The notes: generated by a model not told the origin, from the sequence alone. A DNA stretch of 64,000 nucleotides from an uncultured Rhodospirillaceae bacterium (GCA_937927415.1 CALBDS010000031.1:92746-156745); one strand, 5' to 3'. Positions 16,281 through 26,207 are shown, numbered from the stretch's first letter. Numbers and translations: made by a program.

Positions 16281-16859
16281 TCATATGAGCGGGAGGGAAT
16301 CCCGCCGCGGGTCCACCGCCGCGATCCGCTGGATGACCGCCGGGTGCGGGATATCGATCAGCCCGTGCTCATACGCAACCACCGTCAGCCGCCCCTGCAC
16401 CCGGTCCAGCAATTCGCCGGGCCGGAGCAGGAAATCGGGGCGGGAGGGACGTCCGTAGCGTTCGTTTCCCAGGGCGAAGGTTTCGTACAGCAGCACCCCG
16501 CCGGGGGCCAGCGCCTCCAGCAGCCGGGGAAACAGCGGGCGGTGCAAATAGTTCGTCACCACCACCGCGGCGAACCGCGCATCCGCCGGCAGGGGCCAGG
16601 GGGAGCCATCCTCCAGATCGGCGGTGACGACCGTCACCCCGTCCCGCCCGGCCAGATCGGCCACCCCCTCGGTCGCCCGGTCGATGCCGGTGACCGGGTG
16701 GCCCAGCCGCAGGAAATGGCGCAGGTGCCGCCCCCCGCCGCACGCCACATCCAGCACCGGCCCCTCCGCCGCCACCAGGGGGGCGAAGCGGGCAATCCAC
16801 GGTGACGGCTGCCCGCCGCAGCCGGCGGCGGGGGTGGCGGACGGGGGGCAGGCGGTCAT
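16281..16859 (-). CDS. class I SAM-dependent methyltransferase
   Basis: The 192-residue protein has a clear SAM-binding motif I (VLDVACGGGRHLRHFL), motif II ending VTGIDRATEG, and the VVVTNYLHRPLFPRLLEAL motif IV region. The size and layout resemble TehB-like and other small-molecule methyltransferases. It lies upstream of the GT87 gene on the same strand with a 64-base gap and is divergent from the DUF1178 gene. The substrate cannot be assigned. Confidence 0.85.
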   Translation of the reverse strand: MTACPPSATPAAGCGGQPSPWIARFAPLVAAEGPVLDVACGGGRHLRHFLRLGHPVTGIDRATEGVADLAGRDGVTVVTADLEDGSPWPLPADARFAAVVVTNYLHRPLFPRLLEALAPGGVLLYETFALGNERYGRPSRPDFLLRPGELLDRVQGRLTVVAYEHGLIDIPHPAVIQRIAAVDPRRDSLPLI

Positions 16860-16983
16860 GGCGGCTCCGGCGAAAGCGGGCGGGGCGGCTCCGGCGGAAG
16901 CGGGTTTGACGCCGCCGGGCCGTCGTGGTGAAGTAGGGAAACTATAGGTATGATCGGCGTGGTGTGCGAGGTTCTTTCGGTCG

Positions 16984-17490
16984 ATGATTCTCTACCAGTT
17001 GAAATGCCCGTCCGACCATCGCTTTGAAGCATGGTTCCGTGACGGCGCAACCTATGATGCCCAGGCTGAGGCGGGACTCCTGACCTGCCCCGTGTGCGGT
17101 GACACCCGCATCGGCAAGGCGCCGATGGCTCCCCGCATTGCGAAATCACATCGCAGCAAAACCGAGGAGGCCCACCCCCCCGCCGTCCGGGCGGATCCCC
17201 CGGCGGAAACCGGGGCGGCACCGGCCGCCGCCGTCCCCGCCCTCACGGACGAAAAAGCCGCAGCCCTTCACCGCGAGGTGCTGCGCCAACTCACCGAATT
17301 GCGCCGCGCGGTAGAGACGAAGTGCGATTACGTCGGTGACCGTTTTGCCGAAGAAGCGCGAAAGATTCATTATGGGGAAGCCGATCCCCGTGGAATCTAT
17401 GGCGAGGCCAGCGCCCGAGAGGCGGAGGAGCTGCAGGAAGAGGGTGTGACATTCCACCGCATCCCCTGGCTACCCCGCACAAATTCCTAA
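16984..17490 (+). CDS. DUF1178 family protein
   Basis: The 168-residue protein begins MILYQLKCPSDHRFEAWFRD and has a CPVCG pair near residue 37, which together with the first cysteine resembles a zinc ribbon. It then has a Pro/Ala-rich linker and a C-terminal helix-rich part containing KIHYGEADPRGIYGEAS. This is the DUF1178 family, conserved in Alphaproteobacteria close to comF-grxC-nitrilase genes, as here. No biochemical function is established. The zinc-ribbon and charged C-terminus would allow a nucleic-acid or protein-binding role, but that is inference. Confidence 0.9.
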   Translation: MILYQLKCPSDHRFEAWFRDGATYDAQAEAGLLTCPVCGDTRIGKAPMAPRIAKSHRSKTEEAHPPAVRADPPAETGAAPAAAVPALTDEKAAALHREVLRQLTELRRAVETKCDYVGDRFAEEARKIHYGEADPRGIYGEASAREAEELQEEGVTFHRIPWLPRTNS

Positions 17491-17708
17491 GGACGCGACG
17501 TTTCCGAGTTTGTGTGCAGTGCGACATAAATCGGTAAGCAAATCCGGAAATTCGGTTTGGAACGATCGTTTCCTGATTCGTCAAGGCACAATTTCGCAAG
17601 CCACACGCATCAAAACGGTTGACGTCCCCCGCCCAGGTAAAGACCATAGCCCCCGAGTGTCTTCCAACGACCTTACAAAACTCTCTGGCACTCGCGAGGG
17701 GACGCACT

Positions 17709-18011
17709 ATGCAAGACAGAAACACTCGGATTCTCCAGAATCCGAAATTCAAGGAGCTGGTGGCCAAGCGTGACGCATTCGCGCTCACGCTTTCGGTCGT
17801 CATGCTCGTCATCTACTTCGGCTTCATCCTTCTGGTGGCGTTCGCCAAGGGCTTCCTGGGCACGTCGATTTCCGGCGGCACCATGACCTGGGGCATCCCG
17901 GTGGGCGTTTTCACCATCGTTTCCGCCTTTATCCTGACGGGGATCTACGTGCAGCGGGCCAACGGCGAATTCGACGAGCTGAACCGTCAGATCCTTGAGG
18001 AGACGAAGTGA
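17709..18011 (+). CDS. yjcH: DUF485 membrane protein (YjcH-like), partner of ActP
   Basis: The 100-residue protein has two transmembrane helices (about 26-48 and 60-83) with the DUF485 pattern FKELVAKRDAFALTLSVVML. It is encoded immediately before actP; the stop TGA and the actP ATG overlap by one base, so the two are translationally coupled as in the E. coli acs-yjcH-actP operon. It probably supports or stabilises the acetate symporter. The ATG at 17709 is chosen because conserved sequence starts there. Confidence 0.92.
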   Translation: MQDRNTRILQNPKFKELVAKRDAFALTLSVVMLVIYFGFILLVAFAKGFLGTSISGGTMTWGIPVGVFTIVSAFILTGIYVQRANGEFDELNRQILEETK

Positions 18012-19729
18012 TGAGCCGTCTGACGACCCGTATCGCCGGCACCGCGGCGGCCCTCACCTCCTTCGCGCCGCTGGCCGCCCTGGCGGCGTCCGTTGACGGC
18101 GCCGTGCAGAAGCAATCGACGAACTACGAAGCCATCGGCATGTTCCTGGCGTTCGTTCTGCTGACGCTGGGCATTACCTATTGGGCTGCCAAGCAGACCA
18201 AATCGGCCAAGGACTTCTATGCGGCCGGCGGCGGCATCACCGGCTTCCAGAACGGTCTGGCGATCGCGGGTGACTACATGTCCGCGGCGTCGTTCCTGGG
18301 CATTGCCGGTCTGGTGTACACCTCGGGCTTCGACGGTCTGATCTATTCGGTGGGCTGGCTGGTCGGCTGGCCGATCATCCTGTTCCTGATCGCCGAACGC
18401 CTGCGCAACCTGGGCAAGTACACCTTCGCCGACGTGGCGTCGTACCGCTTCCAGCAGACCCCGATCCGCACGCTGGCCGCCTGCGGCTCGCTGGCCACCG
18501 TGACCTTCTATCTGATCGCGCAGATGGTGGGTGCGGGCAAGCTGATCCAGCTGCTGTTCGGTCTGGACTATTTCGTCGCTCTGATCATCGTCGGCGTCAT
18601 CATGATCGCCTACGTGACCTTCGGCGGCATGCTGGCCACCACCTGGGTGCAGATCATCAAGGCGGTGATGCTGCTGTCGGGTGCGTCGTTCATGGCCATC
18701 ATGATCCTGGCCCAGTTCGGCTTCTCGCCCGAAGCCCTGTTCACCAAGGCCACGCAGCTCCATGCCAAGGGTGGCTCGATCATGGCCCCCGGCTCGCTCA
18801 TCCATGACCCGATCTCGGCGATCTCGCTGGGTATGGCGCTCATGTTCGGCACCGCCGGCCTGCCGCACATCCTGATGCGCTTCTTCACCGTGGCCGACGC
18901 CAAGGAAGCCCGCAAGTCGGTGTTCTACGCCACCGGCTTCATCGGCTACTTCTACATCCTGACCTTCATCATCGGCTTCGGCGCCATCGTGCTGCTGCTG
19001 GTGCCCGATGCCAACGGCGTCTATCCGTTCCTCGATGCCGCCAAGGTGGCCGCTGCCAACGGCGTCGTGAACCCGTCGATGATTATCGGTGGCTCCAACA
19101 TGGCCGCCATCCACACCGCCAACGCGGTGGGCGGGTCGCTGTTCCTGGGCTTCATCGCCGCCGTGGCCTTTGCCACCATCCTGGCGGTGGTTGCGGGCCT
19201 GACGCTGGCCGGCGCCTCGGCCGTGTCGCATGACCTGTACGCATCCGTCATCGCCAAGGGCCGCGTCAACGAACAGGACGAAATCCGCGTGTCGAAGATC
19301 ACCACCGTGGTGATCGGCATCCTGGCGATCTTCCTGGGCGTGGCCTTCGAAAACCAGAACGTGGCCTTCATGGTCGGTTTGGCCTTCGTCATCGCCGCCT
19401 CGGCCAACTTCCCGATCCTGGTGATGTCGATGTTCTGGGGCAAGATGACCACCCGCGGCGCCGTCCTGGGCGGTGCCCTTGGTCTGGTCTCGGCGGTGGT
19501 GATGCTGGTCCTGGGTCCGACGGTGTGGGTTGCGGTGCTGGGCAACAAGGCCGCGATCATCCCCTACGACAACCCCGGCCTGTTCTCCATCACCCTGTCG
19601 TTCCTCGGGATCTGGTTCTTCTCGATCACCGACAACAGCCCGCAGGCGGCTGAAGAACGCGAGAAGTTCAAGGCCCAGTACATCCGGTCGCAGACCGGCC
19701 TGGGTGCCGAAGGCGCTTCGGCCCACTAA
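18011..19729 (+). CDS. actP: cation/acetate symporter ActP
   Basis: ActP is a sodium:solute symporter family permease that imports acetate and related short monocarboxylates such as propionate and glycolate. The 572-residue protein starts with a signal-like helix (to about residue 25) and has some 13 membrane helices. ActP hallmarks include KSAKDFYAAGGGITGFQNG, AGDYMSAASFLGIAG and AGLPHILMRFFTVADAKEAR. It is coupled to the DUF485 gene upstream and ends in a perfect palindromic terminator. A nucleotidyltransferase-CBS protein and a degenerate exonuclease follow, suggesting post-transcriptional control of uptake. Confidence 0.96.
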   Translation: MSRLTTRIAGTAAALTSFAPLAALAASVDGAVQKQSTNYEAIGMFLAFVLLTLGITYWAAKQTKSAKDFYAAGGGITGFQNGLAIAGDYMSAASFLGIAGLVYTSGFDGLIYSVGWLVGWPIILFLIAERLRNLGKYTFADVASYRFQQTPIRTLAACGSLATVTFYLIAQMVGAGKLIQLLFGLDYFVALIIVGVIMIAYVTFGGMLATTWVQIIKAVMLLSGASFMAIMILAQFGFSPEALFTKATQLHAKGGSIMAPGSLIHDPISAISLGMALMFGTAGLPHILMRFFTVADAKEARKSVFYATGFIGYFYILTFIIGFGAIVLLLVPDANGVYPFLDAAKVAAANGVVNPSMIIGGSNMAAIHTANAVGGSLFLGFIAAVAFATILAVVAGLTLAGASAVSHDLYASVIAKGRVNEQDEIRVSKITTVVIGILAIFLGVAFENQNVAFMVGLAFVIAASANFPILVMSMFWGKMTTRGAVLGGALGLVSAVVMLVLGPTVWVAVLGNKAAIIPYDNPGLFSITLSFLGIWFFSITDNSPQAAEEREKFKAQYIRSQTGLGAEGASAH

Positions 19730-19784
19730 CCGGCACCAAAAGCCGCACCACCTTCCGCGTCGCGTTGCGGTGGTGTAGTCTTCG

Positions 19785-19825
19785 GGCGCCCCAAGATCCA
19801 TGGATCTTGGGGCGCCTTTTCTTTT
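19785..19825 (+). terminator. intrinsic terminator after actP
   Basis: Bases 19785-19816 form a perfect 32-base palindrome starting GGCGCCCCAAGATCC, followed immediately by TTTTCTTTT. This strong hairpin-plus-T-tract separates actP from the DUF294 gene. A seeming ATG of the next reading frame (19800) is inside the stem, so it is unlikely to be the true start. Confidence 0.88.
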
Positions 19826-19868
19826 GCCCCTGTCCGTGCCGTTTGGCATTCGCGTTCCGGAGCCGGCC

Positions 19869-21683
19869 TTGCCCGAAGCCTTCGATTTTTCCGTCCCGCC
19901 CTTCGACCGGCTGACGCCGGCGGAACAGCAGCGGCTGACCCGTTCCCTCGACATCGGCGTCTACAGCCCCGGCGATGCCCTGATCGAATGCGACCACACC
20001 AGCGATTGCCTGTTCGTGGTGTTGAGCGGGCTGGTGCACGAGCGGTCGGCGGGGACGGTGGTGGCCGCCTATGGTCCCAAGGACACCTTCGACATCCGCG
20101 CCCTGTTCACCGGGCCGGAACATGTGTTCGAAGCGGCGGACGATACGCTGTGCTACCTGCTGCCCCGCGACGTGCTGCTGGAACTGGCGCGGGTGAATGA
20201 ATCCTTCGGCGCCTATGTCTACCGTGATTTTGCCGAACGGCTGCAGGCGCTGGCCAGCCGCCGCGACACGCGGGAAATGGCGGCGCTGACCATGGCGACC
20301 ATCCGCCAGGCCTACCTCCACCCGCCGGTGTTCCTGCCGTCCACCGCCAGCCTGCGCGACGCCGCCGTCGCCATGAAGGAGCAGCGGGCCACCGCCGTTC
20401 TGATCCGCCCCGACCAGGATGGGGGGCGCACCGGCATCGTCACCGGCACCGACCTGCGCGAACGGGTGATCGTGGACGGCTGCCCGGTCACCGATCCGGT
20501 GGGGCCGGTGGCGCGGTACGATCTGGTGTCGCTGGACCGGGATGATCTGCTGTTCAACGCGCTGGTGCTGATGACCAAGCATTCGGTGCGCCGGGTGGTC
20601 ATCACCGAAAACGACGTCATCGTCGGGCTGTTGGAACAGGCGGACCTGCTGGGGGCGCTGTCCAACCATTCGCAGGTGGTGGCGCTGCAGGTGGAAAAGG
20701 CCGCCACCACCGATGATCTGGCCCGCGCCAGCGCCGACATGCTGACGCTGATCCGCACCCTGCACGCCACCGGGGTGAAGGTGCCGTTCATCGCCGAGCT
20801 GGTCACGGAGCTGAACCGCAAGATCTTCCGCCGCCTGTTCGAACTGCTGGCCCCGCCGGATCTGGTCGCCAACTCCTGCCTGATCGTCATGGGCAGCGAG
20901 GGGCGCGGGGAGCAGATCCTGAAAACCGATCAGGACAACGGCCTGATCCTGCGCGACGGCTACACCTGCCCGGATCTGGAGCGGGTGACGGCGGAGTTCA
21001 CCCGCATCCTGGTGTCGTTCGGCTATCCGCCGTGCCCCGGCAACATCATGGTGTCGAATCCGGAATGGACGCGCCCCCTGGCCGCCTACAAGGACGCGCT
21101 GTTCCATTGGATTCATCGGCCGGACGAGGCGGCACAGCTCAATCTGGCGATCTTCTTCGACGCCGAGGCGGTGGCCGGCGACCCGTCCCTGCTGACGGAG
21201 GCCAAGCATTACCTGTTGGACCGGCTGTCGGACAACCAGGGCTTCTTTTCCCATTTCGCCCGGCCGGTGCTGGCGTTCGACACGCCGACCGGCCTGTTCG
21301 GCGGGCTGTTCGAGCGCAAGAACGCCCAGCCCATCGATATCAAGAAGGCGGCGATCTTCCCCATCGTCCACGGCATCCGCGCGCTGGCGTTGGAAAAGCA
21401 TCTGGTGCCCACCAACACCACACAGCGCATCTGGACCCTGGCCGACAAGGGGCTGATGGAGCGTGATTTCGCGGGCGATCTGGCGGAAGCCTTCGCCTTC
21501 CTCTCCACCCTGCGGCTCAAGGCGCGGGTGGACAGCGACGGGGCGGAGGACGGCACCATCGACAATTCGGTCCGGCCCGCCGAAATGTCGAAGATGGACC
21601 GCGATCAGTTCAATGATTGTCTGGCGCTGGTCAAGAAGTTCAAGGAGTTCATTTCCTATCACTTTCATCTCAACATGCATTGA
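19869..21683 (+). CDS. cNMP-binding / CBS / DUF294 nucleotidyltransferase-like protein
   Basis: The 604-residue cytoplasmic protein has a cyclic-nucleotide-binding-like domain (about 10-125), paired CBS domains (about 150-275), a GlnD-like nucleotidyltransferase domain (DUF294) and its C-terminal substrate-binding region (about 460-600). The transferase motif GSEGRGEQILKTDQDNG near residues 341-357 keeps the GS...DxD metal-binding pattern, so it may be active. Genes of this type repeatedly accompany solute:sodium symporters and a DnaQ-like exonuclease. TTG 19869 is preferred: GGAG lies six bases upstream, while ATG 19800 lies inside the actP terminator; GTG 19836 is another option. Confidence 0.87.
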   Translation: MPEAFDFSVPPFDRLTPAEQQRLTRSLDIGVYSPGDALIECDHTSDCLFVVLSGLVHERSAGTVVAAYGPKDTFDIRALFTGPEHVFEAADDTLCYLLPRDVLLELARVNESFGAYVYRDFAERLQALASRRDTREMAALTMATIRQAYLHPPVFLPSTASLRDAAVAMKEQRATAVLIRPDQDGGRTGIVTGTDLRERVIVDGCPVTDPVGPVARYDLVSLDRDDLLFNALVLMTKHSVRRVVITENDVIVGLLEQADLLGALSNHSQVVALQVEKAATTDDLARASADMLTLIRTLHATGVKVPFIAELVTELNRKIFRRLFELLAPPDLVANSCLIVMGSEGRGEQILKTDQDNGLILRDGYTCPDLERVTAEFTRILVSFGYPPCPGNIMVSNPEWTRPLAAYKDALFHWIHRPDEAAQLNLAIFFDAEAVAGDPSLLTEAKHYLLDRLSDNQGFFSHFARPVLAFDTPTGLFGGLFERKNAQPIDIKKAAIFPIVHGIRALALEKHLVPTNTTQRIWTLADKGLMERDFAGDLAEAFAFLSTLRLKARVDSDGAEDGTIDNSVRPAEMSKMDRDQFNDCLALVKKFKEFISYHFHLNMH

Positions 21684-21694
21684 CGGGGGTGGCG

Positions 21695-22234
21695 ATGCTG
21701 AGCGATCTGAAGGCGCGGCTGAAGGGCCAGCACCTGACCGATCCCGAATACGCTTTTCTGCTGTCCGACGAGGCGTTGGACGAGTGCGTCGTCATCCAGT
21801 GCGAGGCCACGTCGTTCGACGCGGCCAAGGCGGATCTGCGGACGGTGGCGGCGGTGCGGGTGCGGGGCAACCGCATCCTGACCAGCCAGCATATCCAGGA
21901 ATCCTTCTGGCCCACCGAACCGGCGGAACCGGCCCTGGGGCGGGTGCTGCACTTCATCGGCAACCGGCCGCTGGTGGGCTTTGTGGTCGGTTTTTCCGGT
22001 GATCTGCTGGACCGCTATGTGCAGCCGATGATCGGCATCCCGCTTCCCAACCGCCGCATCGACGTGTCGGAGCTGTATTACAGCAGCCGGACCCGGGTGC
22101 CGGGCAAGAACGCCGTCGATCTGCGGCTGGATTCCATTCTGAGCGCCTTGGGGCTGCCGGAACGCACCTCCCCCGGCGCCTATGGCACGGCGGTGGCGGT
22201 GGCCATGGCCTATGTGCGGCTGCGGGCGGTTTAA
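21695..22234 (+). CDS. DnaQ-like exonuclease-fold protein with lost catalytic residues
   Basis: The 179-residue protein aligns by pattern with the 3'-5' exonucleases that accompany DUF294 proteins (GIPLPNRRIDVSELYYSS, VDLRLDSILSALGLP). The catalytic sites are altered. Motif I reads VVIQCEATSFD, so the first Asp of DxE is Q35; motif II reads VGFVVGFSGD, with Ser101 at the FD aspartate; and the C-terminal HxxxxD motif is replaced by PGAYGTAVAVAMAY. It is thus probably a non-catalytic or binding version. It begins 11 bases after the DUF294 stop with GGGGGTGG upstream, so the two are co-expressed. Confidence 0.8.
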   Translation: MLSDLKARLKGQHLTDPEYAFLLSDEALDECVVIQCEATSFDAAKADLRTVAAVRVRGNRILTSQHIQESFWPTEPAEPALGRVLHFIGNRPLVGFVVGFSGDLLDRYVQPMIGIPLPNRRIDVSELYYSSRTRVPGKNAVDLRLDSILSALGLPERTSPGAYGTAVAVAMAYVRLRAV

Positions 22235-22270
22235 GAGCGGCGTGCCTCCATCGGAGGCACGGCCGCTCTT
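22232..22270 (+). terminator. stem-loop after the exonuclease-like gene
   Basis: AAGAGCGGC...GTGCCTCC pairs with GGAGGCAC...GCCGCTCTT directly at the end of the coding region. There is no T tract, so it may be a Rho-linked or RNA-stabilising hairpin rather than a true intrinsic terminator. Confidence 0.45.
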
Positions 22271-22325
22271 GGCGGTCATTGAGGCCGCGGCCAAGGGCGC
22301 GGATGCGCCCGCCCGGCGAGGGCTG

Positions 22326-22371
22326 AATAAAAGCGAGACGATTGTGCCTCACATCTGAGGCGCAATCGTCT
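22326..22371 (-). terminator. terminator of the histidine kinase gene
   Basis: A near-perfect stem (CGAGACGATTGTGCCTCA paired with the complementary arm ending ATCGTCTCG at 22370) lies downstream of the kinase stop. Read on the minus strand it is followed by GCTTTTATT, which gives the T-rich tail of an intrinsic terminator. Confidence 0.75.
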
Positions 22372-22388
22372 CGGGGGCGTAACCGCCG

Positions 22389-23966
22389 TTACGCGGCGTG
22401 CGCTTTTGCCGCCGGGGGTGGCAGGCTGATGAGGAAGGCGGTGCCGCCGTTCCGTTCGATGGTCAGGGTCGCCCCCGCCTGGGTGGCCAGCGACTGCACC
22501 AGAATCAGGCCCAGCCCCTTTTCCTGGGCCGTCACCGCCCCCCGTCCGACGCCGAGGTGGGCGGGCAGGCCGATGCCGTCATCCTCCACCCGCAAGATCA
22601 CGCCCCCCTCCGGCCCCGGCGGGGCCAGGGTGACGCCGATGTGCCCTTCGCCCCCATCGGGGTGGGTGCCGTTGGGATAGCCGTGGCGCAGGGCGTTCGA
22701 CACCAGTTCGCTGGCGATCATCGCCAGCGGCATGGCCCGGTCCACGTCCATGGTCCAGGGTTCGGCCGCCACCGTCAGCCGCACGGCGCTGGGACCGGCG
22801 GACCGCAGCAGCCGGCCGCACAGGTGCTGCAGATAATCGGCAAGATCGATCCGCGCCGGCTCTTCCGAGCGGTAGAGCAGTTCATGAACCAGGCTCATGG
22901 ACTGGATGCGCCGCAGGCTTTCGTCGAAGACGTCGCGCATGGACCCGTCCAGACGCCCCGCCTGAAGCCGCAGCAGGCTGCAAATGACCTGAAGATTGTT
23001 TTTGACCCGGTGCTGCACCTCTTTCAGCAGGATTTCCTTGTCGGCCAGGGCGTGTTCCAGACGGGCGTTCGCTTCGGTCAGTTCCGCCGTGCGCCGGGCA
23101 ACCCGTTCGCCCAGCGAATCATAAGCCCGTTGCAGCGCGTCTTCGGCCTCCTGCTCCCGGCGGGCGCGGTGCAGGGCGACCAGACCGATGGCGGCGGTCA
23201 TCAGGATCGTGCCGGCGCCATAGGTGATGTATTCCGCCAACCGACCGCGCCATGGTGCCAGCACCGCATCCCGGTCAACGCTCATCCGCACGGTCAGGGG
23301 ATATCCGGGAACCTCGCGGCTGGCGGTCAGACCGGCCTCGCCGTCGGTGGCGGTGTCCGGCGGCGATTGCGTGGACACGCGGGCCAGCAGGGCGCCGCCG
23401 GGGCCGGTCAGTTCCACCGTTCCCGGTGCTGCCGGCGGCGGGTGCAGTGCCGCTTCCACCGCCGCCCCGGTCAGGGCGACCGCGGCATAGCCGTTGCCGA
23501 AACCGTCGGGTCCGGTCCGCGGGCGGGCCAGAATCAGCGGCGGCTCGGTCCCTGCCGGGCTTGCCGCGGCCCGCAACACAACCGGCTGACCATTGGCCGC
23601 CCGCAGCGCGGCCAGCAGGGTGCCGCCATCAACCGGGGGGGGGCGGGGCGAGGGCGGCCGGGGGCGGCCGGAGTCGTCGCCGCTCCAGACCCCTTCCACC
23701 GGGGCGGCCGGCGGCGTGGAGGGGAGCGATGGGTCGTGCAGCGCCCCGTCGCCGGTCATCAGCAGCCGGGCGGTCCGCTCGGCCAGCAGGCGGCTGCCGG
23801 TGTCGGCAGCCAGCCGGGCGGCGGCCAGGGTCTGTTCGCGGTCGCGCAGCACCACCAGCCCCAACAGGGCGATGGTCACCAGAAAGGCGATGGTGCAGGC
23901 CAGCAGGATCAGCACCCCACCGGGCACGCGGTAGAACAGGCGGGAACGCAAGGTGCGCAGGGGCAT
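22389..23966 (-). CDS. HisKA_2-type sensor histidine kinase
   Basis: This 525-residue membrane sensor has a first helix near residues 15-42, a periplasmic region with a long Pro-rich stretch (about 80-115), and a second helix near 245-270. A coiled coil with RRTAELTEANARLEHAL precedes the HisKA_2 dimerisation box EVQHRVKNNLQVICSLLRLQ, whose His is the phosphorylation site. The HATPase domain has the N-box SELVSNALRHGYPNG and G-box VEDDGIGLP. HisKA_2 kinases often feed the PhyR general stress pathway or other response regulators, but none is adjacent, so this is an orphan. It has its own terminator. Confidence 0.92.
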   Translation of the reverse strand: MPLRTLRSRLFYRVPGGVLILLACTIAFLVTIALLGLVVLRDREQTLAAARLAADTGSRLLAERTARLLMTGDGALHDPSLPSTPPAAPVEGVWSGDDSGRPRPPSPRPPPVDGGTLLAALRAANGQPVVLRAAASPAGTEPPLILARPRTGPDGFGNGYAAVALTGAAVEAALHPPPAAPGTVELTGPGGALLARVSTQSPPDTATDGEAGLTASREVPGYPLTVRMSVDRDAVLAPWRGRLAEYITYGAGTILMTAAIGLVALHRARREQEAEDALQRAYDSLGERVARRTAELTEANARLEHALADKEILLKEVQHRVKNNLQVICSLLRLQAGRLDGSMRDVFDESLRRIQSMSLVHELLYRSEEPARIDLADYLQHLCGRLLRSAGPSAVRLTVAAEPWTMDVDRAMPLAMIASELVSNALRHGYPNGTHPDGGEGHIGVTLAPPGPEGGVILRVEDDGIGLPAHLGVGRGAVTAQEKGLGLILVQSLATQAGATLTIERNGGTAFLISLPPPAAKAHAA

Positions 23967-24129
23967 CGGGACGGCACGGAAAACGGTCGCGGGAACGGTG
24001 CTTCACAGGTGAGCATCCGCCCGGATCCCGCCAATCCCCCCGTTGGAAGGGGCATGGGGCAAAGGGTTGATCTCTTTCGGGGCGCTGGTAATGTCGGGGC
24101 GGAACAGGCCGGACAGGAAGCGGATCATC

Positions 24130-25221
<1,092 letters not shown>

Positions 25222-25228
25222 ACAGGTT

Positions 25229-25828
25229 TTAGCCTTTCAGGAAGCGGGCGACCTCGGCGGGCAGGGCGCCCGCCTGGGCCAGCAGCCGCGCCTTCAGAAT
25301 CAGGGTCACCGCCAGAGCGTCGGTGATCCGCCCGTCCATCGCCATGGCGAAGGCCTCGGAAAAGGGAACGCGGCGGATCTGCAGCTCCTCGGTGTCGTCG
25401 GGGCTGGCGATTCCCTCCTCCAGATCCCAGGCCAGGAAGCCATGAGCCACCTCGTCCGTCACGCTGTTGGACAGGTGCAGGGTGGCCAGCGGGTGCCAAT
25501 GGCGGGCGTTCAGGCCGGTTTCTTCCGCCAGTTCGCGCTGGGCCGATTCGACCGGCGGAACACCCAGCTTGCCGCCCCCCTCGGGGATTTCCCAGCTATA
25601 GGCCTTCAGGGGAAAACGGTACTGCCCCACCAGCAGGGTGTTGCCCTGCTCATCGATGGGCAGGATGCCGGTGGCCACGCTTTTCATGTGGACCACGCCA
25701 TAGATGCCGGGCTTGCCCGCCGGGTTCAGAACATCGTGTTCGGTGACGGCGATCCAGGGATTGTCATAGATCGGCTTGCTCAGCAGAACGGTCCAGGGAT
25801 TGCCGGTCTTGGATGTCGGCACGGCCAT
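25229..25828 (-). CDS. Nudix hydrolase, ADP-ribose pyrophosphatase-like
   Basis: The 199-residue protein has a Nudix box (GGGKLGVPPVESAQRELAEETGL) with the catalytic RELAEETGL intact and valine at the position of the consensus first glutamate. The preceding YSWEIPEGGG and following layout match bacterial ADP-sugar pyrophosphatases (NudF-like). It would cleave ADP-ribose or a related nucleotide sugar. It converges on mtnA with only seven bases between stops. Confidence 0.88.
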   Translation of the reverse strand: MAVPTSKTGNPWTVLLSKPIYDNPWIAVTEHDVLNPAGKPGIYGVVHMKSVATGILPIDEQGNTLLVGQYRFPLKAYSWEIPEGGGKLGVPPVESAQRELAEETGLNARHWHPLATLHLSNSVTDEVAHGFLAWDLEEGIASPDDTEELQIRRVPFSEAFAMAMDGRITDALAVTLILKARLLAQAGALPAEVARFLKG

Positions 25829-26207
25829 GTTCCTTTTGAAAAGCCCCCCTTGGTGGGGCGCGGGGTGTCGCCGGCCTTATCATAAGGGATCGGATGACAG
25901 CCCGGCAACGTGCCGTGGTCTGCGTGTTTCATTTTCATAAAATTGTCGAAAAACAAGAGGAGCTATCAAGGTTAATCGAGATCAAATGGTTAAAATACCG
26001 TTTATTGACGGGCGGCGGGGGTGGGTGTAACACTCTCTATCAAGGTAAAGTGTCACGTTCGATTTGGTTGTTTTGTGACGGCTTTGCGTGATTGACGGCG
26101 GGGTGGCTTTTTGACTTGTCCTATGCGCGACAATTTGCCGCTTCTGGGGGACGCGGGTGGTGCCGGGCGCAGGACATACGCCGTTTCAGGGGTGAAAGGG
26201 GGCAACC
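25829..26207. other. 379-base divergent intergenic region
   Basis: This AT-richer stretch separates the divergent Nudix and methyltransferase genes and should hold both promoters. A 10-base direct repeat CTATCAAGGT occurs at 25963-25972 and 26037-26046 (74 bases apart), which could be a regulator site. I see no credible gene, tRNA or strong terminator in it. Confidence 0.4.

Noticed and set aside
17619..17650. TTGACG as a -35 element for the actP operon
   Set aside because: No reasonable -10 lies 16-18 bases downstream.
24000..24129. SAM riboswitch before mtnA
   Set aside because: No SAM-II or SAM-I core sequence or pseudoknot pattern could be found by eye.
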